DNA from: Echiichthys vipera
Lineage: Eukaryota > Chordata > Actinopteri > Perciformes > Trachinidae
Direction of reading: 5' to 3'
Length of the DNA stretch: 64,000 nt
NCBI GenBank assembly: GCA_963691815.1
Contig: OY829662.1
Span: 2,080,676-2,144,675, forward strand
Positions within the stretch are counted from its first letter, which is position 1. Every line of letters begins with the position of its first letter. The notes under the pieces were generated by a model. That model was given only the letters and a program-made list of their open reading frames with translations. It was not told the DNA's origin and did no database searches. Positions 49,789 to 57,100 of the stretch are shown here, one piece after another. The translations under genes and the position numbers were made by a program.

Positions 49789-52700
49789 CACAGTCCCCCA
49801 GAATACCCTTTGGAAAGTCTTCACGCCGCTGACACTGGCTGTGGAAAATTTGGAATTGAGTGCTGCCCCAACGCCACTGCCTTAATTTGTTATCTGAAAA
49901 GAGAATGATTACTCATGAAATTCAACCAAACCTCAGACTATTTGAACTGAGCCAGATAACGAGCTCAGTTTTTTCTCTCCTCTCTTTCTCTCCAGCAGAG
50001 CTCCCTGGCAGCCCTCTGCTACCCCTCATCTCTAAGGATTTGGAGAAAAGTTGGGGGCTGCCTCTCTTCCTCAAGTCGCCTGCTTTCAAGTCAGCTTGTT
50101 TGAACATGTCACAGAGCAAGGTCCCAGAGGTCTGGCTCTGGACAATGCCACCTTCCCTGGATAGACGGGAGAGACTGGTAGACACATACAGAAACAGAGA
50201 GTCCCCGCGCCTCATTAAAACATACACACTCTCCGCTCTCTGCAGGGAATTCACACAGAATCCATACGTTTCACTGAATTTTCACTCTCTCTTGACTCTT
50301 TTTAAGTCTTTAAGTCGAAGAGATGTGCAGAGTAAAGCGTCTTCGTGGGGAAGAGGAGCTGAGCGCAGCAGAGTCGAGCCTATAGGGAGGAGGGAGGGGG
50401 AGCCGCAGTGAGTAGCTGATCTGCTCCCTCAATCTGTGTTTCTGCAGGGTGCCCTAATCAAAGGCACCGGGCCCGTCTGTGGCACCCAGAGCAAACAGGC
50501 TGGGTCTGTCATTAAAGCTGAGGAACTCAGCGGTGGGCGACACTACACCAGCGGCCCCTGAGGATTAGACTCTCTGTTTACACCCCACTAATCTCATCCC
50601 TCTGTCCTCCCTGAGAAAAGATGGGTGGAAAGTGGGGGAGAGCATGGATGCAAGAGGGGAAAAGCACGGAGGAAAAGTGAGGCGAGCTCTCATCTCTCCA
50701 TGGCCACCATCTCTCGGCTTTCTTCACAGCGGGTGAGCAGATGAAATGAAATCAAATGCGAAATGGAGAGAGAGAGAGAGAGAGAGAGGAGACAGTGAGA
50801 GATAGGGAGTGGAGGAGTGGTGTACAGTGTCGGAGGGGGAGGAGGAAGGAGGAGGAGGAGGCTGAACCTCCTGCCAAGTCTCTCCTCACTTTAAACTCTC
50901 TTGTGTGTCAGCCATTACTGTAAGTGCAGCGTATAACCATGAAGCAGTTGGAGAGCGTCACACAAATCTTCAAATCAAACATTGCTACATTACAGGCGGA
51001 CGATAATACGCCGTGCAACGCTATGGCTATGGCTCTGCTTCTGCCGTATAAGCGTTTTTCTGCCACCAAATGTCCCTCGTCGTACGGTAATTGTGAAGGC
51101 TCTGGAAACGGGAGTTATTAACAATGCTCTTTATGACTGACCCAGATCCCTCTCAGGAGGGCTGTGGCCTCGCCGTGACCTCTCCCAGCAGGTGTGTTCC
51201 TGCTAAAGGAAAGAAGAAGGTCTGAAGGTCTTATATATACTTTTTCATCTCTGCCAGCATTATCTGTCTTTCTAGATACGTCTCTAAGGTTTGTAGCTAA
51301 GTCGTCCTCCCTTTTTATCTACATCTGCCTCATGTGAAGGTAAATCTCAGGTCAAGGTATTTCATATCTGAGCACCAGCACACAAGAAATTAAATCTATA
51401 GCCTAGTATATGACTTAGAAATTCAGCTCTGTCTCGAGCCGTGTATCTCAACACGAGGCGTTGCCAGGGGTTTGTTTTCCCTTAACAGTGCCAATACTTT
51501 AAACACATGCAATCTTATGGTGAAAAAAAAGGATTTTAATCAGGTCCTGGCACACTTACGCAGATGATACTGTCTTATGTTGAGAAGGAATGTCTCAAAC
51601 GTTTGGATGCATCTACATATAATTGACTATTAGGGCGCACTCACACTGTCCTTCCGCACCGCGCCCCGGGCTTTAGGGTACTTGTCCCCCCTCCCTCTCC
51701 CCCCGTGCCCCAGGCCCGTTTGTACTCACACTACCTGGACCTCGCGCAAATGCTTCTTGCTGTCTATACGTCATCACGCCGTAACACGTCACACGCATTG
51801 ATTGACGTCATGGCGATGCATGGCTTTGTTTACAAATCTTTCCGTAGACCTCGGAGTTTTTGTGCGTCTTGTCGACTGTTTTTGAATCTTTTCATCGACC
51901 AAATCTGCAGTAAACACTCCACCTCCGCATCACACCAACGTGAACCTTTCGCCGCCATTGTTGTTGTTGTAAATGTCCGCGCATGGTCCCTCCTTCTATT
52001 TACTATGTCCGAACAGGCGCACATAAATGACGTCAGAACCGCCGTAGGCATCGTCCTCGTGCTCGTACATGTGCAAACACGCTCTACAAAAGCCCACCTC
52101 TCTCAGGCTGCAGTAATGCGCGGAGCGGTTGCACTCACACTGGTCAAACGCACTAGGCTTTAGCCGAAAAACCGGTTTTGGCCCAGTGCGGAAGGACAGT
52201 GTGAGTGCGCCCTTACTTAAGTCAGGAGCAGACTCCACAGTCATTTGTTTTGGTTGGTGGAGAAAAGTGCATCTCTTTTGCTCCTATAAGTGATCGGGAG
52301 TGAAGGCCGAGCCCTCATTTGGTTTTCGAGATCCTGAAGCATTCATGTCTACAGTGTGTCAAACCTCCTTCACGCAAATAAATAAAACAGTGTAGGAGCC
52401 ATGTTTTTCTAGGGGAGCCCCAAATGGCTCTTCAGAAATGCACTTTTATTTTATTAGCATAATTTCACCTTCTCTGCCCGAGCACAAAGCTTTGCCATGA
52501 CATCAAAGTCTTCCGCTGCTTACTGATGATTAGTTCTGTTACGCTCACTCTCGTTTTACTTCTACCGTCAACCTTCACTTTTATTAAAGGAAGGTTTTTT
52601 GTGTTGGCAATACAGAAAACATTCAAAGTGCCAACTGAAATAAAACATTTGAAAATCACTTTAAAAGGGTGGGGGTAGGGGCTGAGATGTACTCCATGAC

Positions 52701-54112
52701 AACAGCATCAGTATAACTGCAAAGTTTCTGAATTCTGTGTAAACTCAATGGAGCTACTGTTACATATTTAAATATATATTACACTAATACAGAAGGAGCA
52801 TTTGCAAATTAAGACAAATTATGTCTCTTGAAATACTCTTATGACATACCTTGATTAAAATCATGAATAATTCTGTGTGTAATTATTATTTATGCATTAC
52901 CATTTTAATTTTTGCAGGAATATTAAGGCAATGGTCTTTCAGTATTACATGGTGATGGTGGGGGTGAAGAAAAACTTTTACTTTCTCTTGAAAATAAACA
53001 ATTAATGTGCAAACCTAACTTTCACCGAACTTCCCAGACATCACCGTGGCAACAATGTTGGTGTCAGTAACCACGTAGCTTCGCTGGTGCTTCCCAACGT
53101 GGAGGCATGAGCTAGCGAGCTAACTAGCAAGCTGCTAAATGAGTAAAACTTAACAACTTAATGCTTCAACCACACACTCTGGTCACAGCACAGGAAAGCA
53201 CATCGCTATCGTCAGATGAGCGGCAACTTTGTCCGGCTCATTAACCAATGTAGCATGAAACATGGTGAAATTTCGCAAGCTAGCTATGTAGCCAGGTATC
53301 CACAAGCTAGCTCCACCCGGGACCTCCGGAGGAGCACAGAACAAAACAACGACACATCACTGCAGCTCTGGGGGGGGGGTCCTTTCCATAATTTAAACAT
53401 CGTTCTAAACCATAAAACCTGTAAATTATCCATTTTTCTGTACAACGCAGAGATATTTTGCTTTATGGCACAAAACAGGAAGAGGGCTGACTTCTTACAG
53501 CACAAATGGCGCTGAAGCTTTCAGGCTTTAGGCAATGGCAGGCGGTGGGAAGAGTGAGGGAGTTACAGAAAAAAAGCCTTTAAACATTCTGCAGTGAAAC
53601 AGTCAGGGAGGAGAAACAAGTAGCAAGACATGATAACGTTTAGCTTCTCAATCAAACTGGTGCGGGACAGAAGCCACCAGGTGAAACTATCAAGAATCAC
53701 AATTTGGCAATTTTAAATCAAAGTTGAAAATCATTCACACACAATATACTTTTGTAAAACAAAATAATAATTAAATAAAAGGTAAAATAGTGATAATAAT
53801 GTCTTTTACTTGCTGACAGCGTGTTGAGAACAGTGTTTGCAGATGATGAAGGACACTGACCGGTGCGGTCGTGGTGGCGGTGATGGTGGGCGTGCTGTTG
53901 TCAGTGCCGGCCGGCTCGCTGTGTGTCTGTGTGGGCGTGTAGAGCGTCATGGCGTGCTCAGGAACCCGGCTCTGCCCGGTGTAGTCCTGTGTTGGAAGCG
54001 GGTGCGGTGCCGCAAACTCTGCGGGGATGCCATTCTGTGGGGGAGGTGGGTACTGCGCTGGGGTGTACGGCTGGGCCATTGCTTCTGGGGGGTTGGTGGC
54101 CTCTTGGTTACC
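6029..54112 (-). CDS. rbfox3: RNA-binding Fox-1 homolog 3 (NeuN), 11 coding exons
   Basis: Neuronal nuclear splicing factor that binds (U)GCAUG in pre-mRNA and promotes or represses nearby exons depending on position. Eleven minus-strand exons join in frame with GT-AG borders: 252, 144, 54, 93, 61, 54, 133, 40, 59, 79 and 45 bp, giving 337 codons plus stop. The likely start is the Met of MAQPY (54077-54079), giving 326 residues; mammalian RBFOX3 is about 312. The first exon is open upstream (GNQEATNPPEA), as in RBFOX1, so longer N-termini are possible. The RRM has RNP2 LHVSNI and RNP1 K|GFGFVTF, the latter split by an intron. EKQQPKRLHV, LNGTIVEGRKIE, YGPELYAVTGFPYP and DPYHHTIGPAATYSVGTM fit RBFOX3 better than RBFOX1 or RBFOX2. 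The protein ends RGGYSRFTPY, a PY-type tail associated with nuclear import in this family. No frameshift or stop breaks the exons. The a or b teleost paralogue cannot be told. Confidence 0.96.
6315..6337. repeat. Poly-G tract
   Basis: Run of 23 G on the plus strand (poly-C on the rbfox3 transcript). Confidence 0.9.
6996..7037. repeat. C18-(AC)n compound repeat
   Basis: Eighteen C followed by a CA tract. On the other strand it is (GT)n followed by a G-run, the same arrangement as at 40450 and 41206. Confidence 0.9.
8011..8047 (-). promoter_or_regulatory. Intronic hairpin downstream of exon donor
   Basis: ATAAAGACCAGAGGCCG pairs with CGGTCTCTGGTCTTTAT across a three-base loop, with 16 of 17 matches; flanking bases add two more pairs. 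It lies 97-133 nt past the donor of the 79-bp exon, with a CA-repeat between on the transcript. The structure is seen directly; a regulatory role is inference. Confidence 0.55.
8063..8091. repeat. (GT)n microsatellite
   Basis: GT tract on the plus strand, a CA-repeat on the rbfox3 transcript, 53-81 nt past the donor of the 79-bp exon. CA-repeats are known hnRNP L targets. Confidence 0.9.
8145..8223 (-). CDS. rbfox3: rbfox3 exon: YGRVYATADPYHHTIGP segment
   Basis: 79 bp. Acceptor TGTTGTGCAG, donor GTAAGT directly after ATG. The first base completes Ser, then YGRVYATADPYHHTIGP and AATYSVGTM. HHTIGPAATYS is diagnostic of RBFOX3. If the donor is not used, the frame ends after GTA AGT CTT TGA, giving a short C-terminus. 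It is separated from the previous exon by the minisatellite intron of about 11.8 kb. Confidence 0.95.
8741..8773. repeat. (TTC)11 tract
   Basis: Eleven TTC triplets on the plus strand, (GAA)11 on the rbfox3 transcript. Confidence 0.9.
8877..8929. repeat. (GA)n microsatellite
   Basis: GA-rich tract with a few GG interruptions; another GA-rich stretch lies at about 8482-8520. Confidence 0.9.
10651..10719. repeat. (CTG)23 tract, 20 uninterrupted
   Basis: Two CTG, one TTG, then 20 CTG triplets on the plus strand, which read (CAG)n on the rbfox3 transcript. Intronic. A 104-residue poly-Leu open frame over it (10438-10752) is an artefact. Confidence 0.95.
11197..19470. repeat. 8.3-kb minisatellite, 22/23-bp unit
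   Basis: About 370 head-to-tail copies of a 22- or 23-bp unit with core CGTAGTATTTTGAGACTAA. The extra base is the A that separates AAAGTC from AAAAGTC forms. Stops in the unit (TAG, TGA, TAA) keep all frames closed, so nothing is coded. Common variants are TTTTTTGAG, TTTTCAGAC, GCATTTTGAGGATAA and TTGACACTGACAG. Higher-order duplications are visible at offsets of 1383 bp and about 1182-1205 bp. The left edge (11197-11250) is degenerate; the right edge is sharp at 19470. Confidence 0.97.
20025..20083 (-). CDS. rbfox3: rbfox3 exon: GGYAAYRFAQP Ala/Tyr-rich segment
   Basis: 59 bp, phase 0 start, leaves two bases (AG) of a Ser codon. Acceptor TTTTTACAG, donor GTGAGA. It encodes GGYAAYRFAQPTTTAAYSD. 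Confidence 0.95.
21171..21180 (-). promoter_or_regulatory. Overlapping TGCATG pair (Fox-binding motif)
   Basis: CATGCATGCA on the plus strand gives two overlapping TGCATG hexamers on the transcript, about 1.1 kb upstream of the 59-bp exon. It is the known Fox-family target hexamer; occupancy is unknown. Confidence 0.4.
21221..21253. repeat. (GT)n microsatellite
   Basis: Pure GT tract of about 16 units. Confidence 0.9.
22516..22555 (-). CDS. rbfox3: rbfox3 40-nt exon: VVYQDGFYGAEIY
   Basis: 40 bp, the usual size of this exon in Fox genes. Acceptor TTTCACAG, donor GTAAGT. The first base completes an Ala codon, then VVYQDGFYGAEIY. GAEIY is the RBFOX3-like form (GADIY in RBFOX1). Confidence 0.95.
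22556..24432 (-). other. rbfox3 intron (1.9 kb)
   Basis: No exon recognised. About 23420-24130 is AT-rich and contains stretches such as GGTCAGCTGATATCTGCAG that look like an eroded DNA-transposon relic, but no termini could be defined. A short CTCTGCAG tandem repeat lies at about 23166-23215. Confidence 0.7.
24433..24565 (-). CDS. rbfox3: rbfox3 exon: Arg/Gly- and Pro-rich segment
   Basis: 133 bp. The acceptor is CCTTCCACAG before TAACAGG; donor GTGAGT. It encodes VTGFPYPATGATVAYRGAHL, RGRGRAVYNTFRT and a PPPPPIPAYGA tail. The RGRGR stretch and proline run follow the RRM in all Fox proteins. A second AG six bases in would drop Val-Thr without changing frame. No muscle-type alternative exon was recognised in the upstream intron. 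Confidence 0.96.
27234..27271. repeat. (TA)n microsatellite
   Basis: Pure TA tract of about 19 units. Confidence 0.9.
27391..28370. repeat. T-rich tandem repeat, about 330-bp unit
   Basis: The marker TCAGTCTGAACATGTTGAA recurs at 27391, 27745 and 28075. The last two units each contain CCGCCATGTTGGATCGCATA, then GATTGGTCGAGAG, then many TCTGTTTTTAATCGTTTTTG-type short repeats. The first unit lacks the middle part. Phe/Val-rich open frames here come from the T-runs and are not genes. Confidence 0.85.
28570..28645. mobile_element. Terminal fragment of a pogo/Tigger-like element
   Basis: AGTGCGACTTATA, then CCCAGTGAGACTTATAATC and a terminal AAAATACGGTA resemble the right end of common teleost short elements whose ends read TACCGTATTTT in reverse. 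The partner end was not found. Compare the complete relative at 43515-44045. Confidence 0.45.
31332..31336 (-). promoter_or_regulatory. GCATG motif near exon donor
   Basis: GCATG on the transcript about 50 nt downstream of the donor of the 54-bp exon ending at 31386, a position where Fox proteins usually promote inclusion. Confidence 0.3.
31386..31439 (-). CDS. rbfox3: rbfox3 exon: GWKLNPVVGAVYGPELYA (54 bp)
   Basis: 54 bp, begins in phase 1 (completing Gly) and leaves one base of the next codon. Acceptor TTCACCAG, donor GTAAGA. It encodes the conserved segment after the RRM. YGPE is typical of RBFOX3 (YSPE in RBFOX1). A GCATG on the transcript strand lies at 31332-31336, about 50 nt past the donor. 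Confidence 0.96.
31528..31588 (-). CDS. rbfox3: rbfox3 exon: end of RRM (61 bp)
   Basis: 61 bp, ends with one base of a Gly codon. Acceptor TTGAACAG, donor GTAAGT. It encodes VNNATARVMTNKKVANPYTN, the last RRM strand and following basic segment. The next intron is only 88 bp. Confidence 0.97.
31589..32335 (-). other. rbfox3 intron downstream of the 93-nt exon
   Basis: 747-bp intron. Its first 250 nt carry four transcript-strand (T)GCATG motifs. The rest is unremarkable. Confidence 0.8.
32088..32253 (-). promoter_or_regulatory. TGCATG cluster after the 93-nt exon
   Basis: Transcript-strand TGCATG at 32088-32093, overlapping TGCATG at 32194-32199 and 32198-32203, and AGCATG ending at 32249. 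All lie within about 250 nt downstream of the 93-nt exon donor. TGCATG is the Fox target, so direct autoregulation is plausible but not shown. Confidence 0.5.
32336..32428 (-). CDS. rbfox3: rbfox3 93-nt RRM exon (RNP1)
   Basis: 93 bp, phase 0, encoding GFGFVTFETSTDADRAREKL and NGTIVEGRKIE. GFGFVTF completes RNP1 and contains RNA-contacting aromatic residues. In mammals the matching 93-nt exon is a cassette exon; skipping it gives a delta-RRM form that antagonises full-length Fox. Here the donor is weak (GAG then GTGCTT). The acceptor has a pyrimidine tract lying upstream of a CTAAC branch-like site, with (UG)n 53-95 nt upstream of the exon and TGCATG motifs downstream. These features suit a regulated exon. 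Confidence 0.96.
32481..32523. repeat. (AC)21 microsatellite
   Basis: Reads (UG)n on the rbfox3 transcript, 53-95 nt upstream of the 93-nt exon. Confidence 0.95.
34721..34943. mobile_element. 5'-truncated copy of a hAT-type element
   Basis: GACGCATATTTTAGT, CCAAGATAACAGGTG, GGAGCCACTGAAAGGG and GGGTTGCAGACCC match, in order, the right part of the element at 35309-35883. Only the right terminus (ending near 34943) is present. An expanded A/T stretch lies at about 34750-34860. Confidence 0.7.
35309..35883. mobile_element. Non-autonomous hAT element, 575 bp, 8-bp TSD
   Basis: Ends CAGGGGTCTGCAACC and GGTTGCAGACCCCTG are exact inverted repeats. The flanking 8-bp CTGTAGGG at 35301-35308 and 35884-35891 is a perfect target-site duplication, the length expected for hAT transposons. 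No transposase frame. The intact ends and TSD suggest a fairly recent insertion. Confidence 0.92.
35918..36502 (+). mobile_element. Harbinger-like short element, copy 1
   Basis: 585 bp with inverted ends GGGCGCACACACACTGTCCTT and the reverse complement of GTGAGTGCGCCC, flanked by the 3-bp TGA at 35915-35917 and 36503-36505. It is the inverted counterpart of the element at 51633-52212. The 3-bp TSD and the SANT-like internal frame point to PIF/Harbinger. It begins only 26 bp beyond the TSD of the hAT element. Confidence 0.8.
36178..36285 (+). pseudogene. SANT/Myb-like domain N-terminus, truncated
   Basis: Inside the Harbinger-like element. It starts at ATG and reads MAVKGSRWCDAEVECLLQIW then SMKRFKNSRQDAQKL before a TGA at 36283-36285. 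W-x(3)-EV-x-CLLQIW resembles the first helix of Myb/SANT-like domains found in Harbinger-associated proteins. Sequence after the stop still reads GLRKDLE, as in copy 2, so the stop is a later mutation. It is a fragment, not a gene. Confidence 0.5.
37260..37313 (-). CDS. rbfox3: rbfox3 exon: RRM strand 2 (54 bp)
   Basis: 54 bp, phase 0. Acceptor CTCTGCAG, donor GTAAGT. It encodes QFGKILDVEIIFNERGSK, the 18 residues shared by all Fox proteins. Its last Lys is the first residue of RNP1. Confidence 0.97.
37540..37578. repeat. (CTG)13 tract
   Basis: Pure CTG triplets on the plus strand, (CAG)13 on the rbfox3 transcript, about 230 bp upstream of the 54-bp RRM exon. Confidence 0.95.
38691..38730. 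repeat. CA/CACG microsatellite
   Basis: CA tract with CACG interruptions. Confidence 0.9.
39388..39489. repeat. Direct repeat, left copy
   Basis: CCTTTTTAAAGACACGTGCA to AAAATCTCTCCAGCCTGTG matches 39924-40024 in the same orientation with scattered changes. The pair brackets the telomere-like block. Confidence 0.75.
39580..39664. repeat. Interstitial telomeric repeat (CCCTAA)n
   Basis: About 85 bp of CCCTAA units with some CCCCTAA and one CCCAGA variant, about 14 units in all. This is the vertebrate telomere motif (TTAGGG on the minus strand) inside an intron. Both edges carry ACGGGCGTGAAATG / ACGGGCGTTGAATG, as if the block sits between two copies of a short sequence. Confidence 0.95.
39789..39919 (+). 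repeat. Unidentified repeat, copy 1
   Basis: TTGGCCAAAATAGGTCGTTG through TCAAGAGCTGAGTCGTGGCA to CGCCAAATGACG closely matches 43318-43438 in the same orientation. One extra A in the A-run and an inserted GTTTACATGAACG break the frame that is open in copy 2. Confidence 0.75.
39924..40024. repeat. Direct repeat, right copy
   Basis: Matches 39388-39489; see that entry. Confidence 0.75.
40450..40497. repeat. (GT)n-G12 compound repeat
   Basis: GT tract running directly into a run of about 12 G. Confidence 0.9.
41206..41338. repeat. (GT)n-G12-(CA)44 compound repeat
   Basis: GT tract, then 12 G, then about 44 CA units. The GT and CA arms are complementary, so the tract can fold back on itself around the G-run. 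Confidence 0.95.
42507..42650 (-). CDS. rbfox3: rbfox3 exon: linker and start of RRM (RNP2)
   Basis: 144 bp, phase 0 at both ends. Acceptor CTCTGGCAG, donor GTGAGT. It encodes TDDVTQTEGSQQ, a Gln-rich linker, EKQQPKRLHVSNIPFRFRD and PDLRQMFG. LHVSNI is RNP2 of the RRM (beta-1), and IPFRFRDPDLRQMFG forms the first loop and helix. Confidence 0.97.
43318..43438 (+). repeat. Unidentified repeat, copy 2, with open frame
   Basis: Pairs with 39789-39919. The plus strand is open from 43194 to 43502 (102 codons) and reads FGQNRSLVSVFQKAFERYST, then CFNQELSRGNVAAVIRQM in this part. No family recognised. It directly precedes the pogo-like element. Confidence 0.6.
43515..44045 (+). mobile_element. Pogo/Tigger-like short element, TA TSD
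   Basis: 531 bp. Left end CCATATTTTCCGCACTATAA and right end TTATAGTGCGGAGAACATGG are inverted repeats with two mismatches. The flanking TA at 43513-43514 and 44046-44047 is the target duplication of the Tc1/mariner/pogo superfamily. It contains a short frame for a pogo-type DNA-binding domain and no catalytic domain, so it is non-autonomous. Confidence 0.88.
43764..43919 (+). pseudogene. Pogo-type HTH DNA-binding domain fragment, 51 aa
   Basis: Open from ATG to TGA, entirely inside the pogo-like element. It reads MAPVKRHAYDAEFTLKAISH, then AVEHGNRAAARELNMNQSMV and PKWRKQQDDLP. KR-x-YDAEF-x-LK-x-I, HGNRAAAREL and KWRKQ are the signature of the N-terminal helix-turn-helix of pogo/Tigger transposases. 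The frame ends just after the domain. It also stays open upstream to 43689. Remnant of an ancestral transposase or a bare DNA-binding peptide; expression unknown. Confidence 0.7.
47927..48185 (-). pseudogene. LINE reverse-transcriptase C-terminal fragment
   Basis: The minus strand reads SASFSHCATNSWNKLSPSLT then TFKTRLNTFMF, like the WN-LP-SL-FK-RLK tail at the C-terminus of many fish non-LTR reverse transcriptases. It is followed by an ACTGTACAAATAAAGT 3' end typical of L2/CR1-like LINEs. Truncated at the 5' side; not functional. Confidence 0.6.
48298..48381. repeat. 21-bp minisatellite, four units
   Basis: Four exact-period 21-bp units (48298, 48319, 48340, 48361) of CTGCGCACTTATGCTCCTTG plus one base, with a partial fifth. 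Because 21 is a multiple of three it stays open, reading TYAPCLR-type heptads, but nothing indicates a gene. Confidence 0.9.
51633..52212 (-). mobile_element. Harbinger-like short element, copy 2
   Basis: 580 bp, ends GGGCGCACTCACACTGTCC and its reverse complement, flanked by a perfect 3-bp TTA at 51630-51632 and 52213-52215, the preferred Harbinger target. Opposite orientation to copy 1 at 35918-36502. Confidence 0.88.
51830..51958 (-). pseudogene. SANT/Myb-like domain fragment in Harbinger-like element
   Basis: From the ATG at 51958 it reads MAAKGSRWCDAEVECLLQIW, then SMKRFKNSRQDAQKLRGLRK and DL to a stop. It is longer than the copy-1 frame, which has a TGA where this one has Arg. Family resemblance is to Myb/SANT-like domains that accompany Harbinger transposases. 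The domain is incomplete, and the same frame is open upstream to 52051. Confidence 0.55.
53861..54112 (-). CDS. rbfox3: rbfox3 exon: N-terminal Pro/Gln-rich region
   Basis: 252 bp, phase 0 at both ends. Acceptor TTCTTGCAG before GGTAACCAA; donor GTCAGT after GCACCG. It encodes GNQEATNPPEA followed by MAQPYTPAQYPPPPQNGIPA, then a Thr/Ser-rich stretch ending TATTTAP. The internal Met (54079-54077) matches the start used in RBFOX3 of other vertebrates. The GNQEA lead-in matches the longer RBFOX1 N-terminus, so an upstream coding exon is likely but was not found in 54113-64000. Confidence 0.95.
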
Positions 54113-57100
54113 CTGCAAGAATCACACAACAGGAGGGCAAGAAGAGTTAGATTGGCGAGTGAAGATGAAAGTTACATTGTTTGACTTCAGTACAAGCAGC
54201 ATGAAAGACGTGCAAGTTCCCCCCGGTTCAGAAGGCAACTGGGGAGAGCTGTCCTGCAAACCAAGTAAGTCAGGGGGAAACAGCCATCATATCACATCTC
54301 AGATCAGATTAGAGAATTCCTTGATCATTGCTAATGAACACAGTTTATGTTGTAGAGCATGGCTCGCTGTTGGAGGGGCAAGAGTCAGGGGGAATCTCAA
54401 TTACACTTGTGGCAAAGCACAAGAGGAAAGATCAATTAATTGATAAAATTTTGATTAGGGCCTTTGATTTCAATGACAGGTCTGTTAAAGTAGCAGCTGC
54501 TCCCTCTCCGAGCTCCACTCTCCCGCTTTAAACATTAACCTGTCTCACTTTATGAGCTCACTGTCCCTGCCTTTGTTTCCCAGGGTATTACTTGGACCTT
54601 TTTACAACGTAGACCAAAGCGAGGACACTTCGTTTTCTTTAATACATCTTGAAATCTCAGATGCACCCAGGTTTAGCTTTGAAGAACCTAACATTTACAT
54701 AAAAAAACAAAAAACTAGCAAAATCAGGAAGTTTCCCATGAAATAAACAAGAATGCTAAGACTGTGACCAAGAGTTTGATGCCACCCCTGTACTCAAGTC
54801 CCTTTTTGGTCTCAAGACCAATTTCTTGAAGTCTTGCACTTGTCTCTGTCTTGTGCCTCATTGGCACTGGTCAAGTTGTTCGTTGCTGCTAATTCGGGAT
54901 CAATTGTACAGAACAATGTCTAAATTCTATGCATTGATTAGGTCAATGTTAGAAGATAGATCGATCTTGTTAATAGATCCACCTTAACTCCTTAATCACT
55001 ATATTAGCCTTGGAAAGACACAATTGCGTTCATGGTCTTGAACAGGACTCGATTTTCTCTGGACTCAACCTTGACTTGATCTCAACTGACCTTTGGACTT
55101 GGTCTTTCCTGCGTTTGGAGACGTGACCTTGACTGCAGCTCTACGTGACCATTTGCTAATTGCTGATCTCAGTTGGAACCCTAAAAAAGTTTGAAACCAA
55201 GCCCGGGTCTTATTCCTCCAACTCTCATTCTTCCACATGCTTCAGAACACAGTGTGTGGTATCTGCACCCCATATGTTTTTTAGTCTCTGCTCTTGACTT
55301 AAGTGATAGATGGCCCTTTGCGGTGAAGCACTTTCACAGACCCTTTGTCTCGTGTGGATGCTTGAGATGATGAGCTGCAGAAATAATGGACTTTTCTGGC
55401 TGGTGCACATTGTTAAACTCAGTAATAGCTGGACTACAGAAGTGCATGTCTTATTGTTGCAAAGCACTATTCTCTGCGAACCCAGACTAATGAGCAGAAC
55501 AGCGAGATCAGTGCTGATGGAGCGGATATCCATCCCGACATTAAAAACACAGAGGGAAAAGGTGAGACAATAACACTGAAATCCAATAACACCTCCTGCA
55601 AATACCCTCAATCAAATTTAAAGATACAGATCATACTAGCTCAATGCATAACGCTCTCGATAAGAGAGAAAAGGCGCACAATAGCAGCCAGAAGTAAGGG
55701 TTTATGATTGAAGAAAAACAATAACAGTAAACAGATAGAGAAGTTTCTGTCTCTTCCTTTACAAGCTGGCTGGGGATGGTGAGATAGGATATAAATGTGT
55801 TATATATATATAGATATATATATTGCTGCTGTGGTGTTTGGCCTCTTTCTGCAGACTTCCACAGAAAGCTCTATCCGGGCAGGAGGAGGCTGTGGTTTTA
55901 ATGAGCAACACTATGCTGTAAATGTAGTGGAAATAATTCTACTCTGACGTGTTGGCAAACAAACCACGGCCTAAACCGTGCTCTGCCAATTAAGGAAATG
56001 CTCCATTATCAAAATGAAAAAAGAGAGAAGCCTTAAGAGAGGAGAGGGATTGACCAGCTTCCGGCAGCCTGCAGGGCCTCAAGGCGGCTCCTGCTGCAGG
56101 AGTGGACCCTCGCTCCTGCCTGACCTAATCCCCCTTCTCTTTTACATTATACTGTATTTCCATCTCCTCTGTCTCTCCCTCTATCCCTCCTCCCCTCTTT
56201 CCCTTTCATGCTCATCTCTTCCCCCTCTCTTTTTATGCAGAAACTTTTTTTAATCTCTACCCCTGTGCTCTACTTTTCCTCTCCCTCCAGTCATGGCATT
56301 ATATAACACACTTGCATTGCGGGGCATCCTAATTCAAGGGAAGCTCTTGATGTTGGCAATTTTCAACTTCCAAGCGCCCATTTTAAAAGGAGAATAAGGT
56401 TGGTTACCTAAAAAAAGAATGCACCTCCCGGTATGACAGCTGAAAAGGACTACCAAGACCCCATGTCCTCTTTTTACCCAGCCTGAGCAAACGCATCAAC
56501 ACATCGGTGCTCAGCAGTCCAGCAGAGACAGAGAGCTCAGCAGGGCTGGAAACAACGAGGTGCTGCGCTCAACTGTACATCAAACGCGGGCTCATGTCAT
56601 CAAGTAGATCAAAGCTTCAGTTATGTCTTTTAGTAAGTCACTGTCAAGATCACTGCCCGTGGTCCTGACTGGTGTTTTAGGGATTTGCTGGGGAGCTGAT
56701 GGATGTGTTCGCGCCGACACCTGGGTTATGACCGAGACAACATCAACACATAACATCAAGTCCTGGTTTCAGGATTCAGGATAAACCTCTATGTGGCTCT
56801 GATTGTTTAGGTTATTCTGATGTAATCTTCGATACTGTAGCACCTTGTTCCTTGTTAGACAGAAGGGGCCTTAATGCAAAGGCCTCAGGGCAACACAACG
56901 CAGGGTCATGCAGCTTTAACCTGTCTCACCTTCTGCTGCAAAGCATTGCACAGTTATGCACTGCTTTGGCAAATCAAATACACTGCTGGTAGATAACCTT
57001 GTGATCTCAGCCTTTTCCAATGTGCACCTCACAATGGTCGACACTGAGGATATAATTATTGCCGTTGTAAGAGTCTGTGTCATAGTCCTGTGCTGTGCAG

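Larger units (their letters stand above)
42651..53860 (-). other. rbfox3 intron with several transposons (11.2 kb)
   Basis: Contains an unidentified repeat (43318-43438), a pogo-like element (43515-44045), a 21-bp minisatellite (48298-48381), a LINE fragment (47927-48185) and a Harbinger-like element (51633-52212). About 44175-44560 has GAACTGGGAAGTC/CTTCCAG-type inverted pieces that may be an eroded MITE. 45907-46090 is rich in ATC/ATT. Simple tracts: CA 45795-45815, GT 49755-49785, GA 50766-50789. No additional exon recognised. Confidence 0.75.

Noticed and set aside
49860..50411. 183-codon plus-strand open frame
   Set aside because: Longest unexplained frame, but no domain, no splice context, lies in an rbfox3 intron. 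Probably chance; a protein search would settle it.
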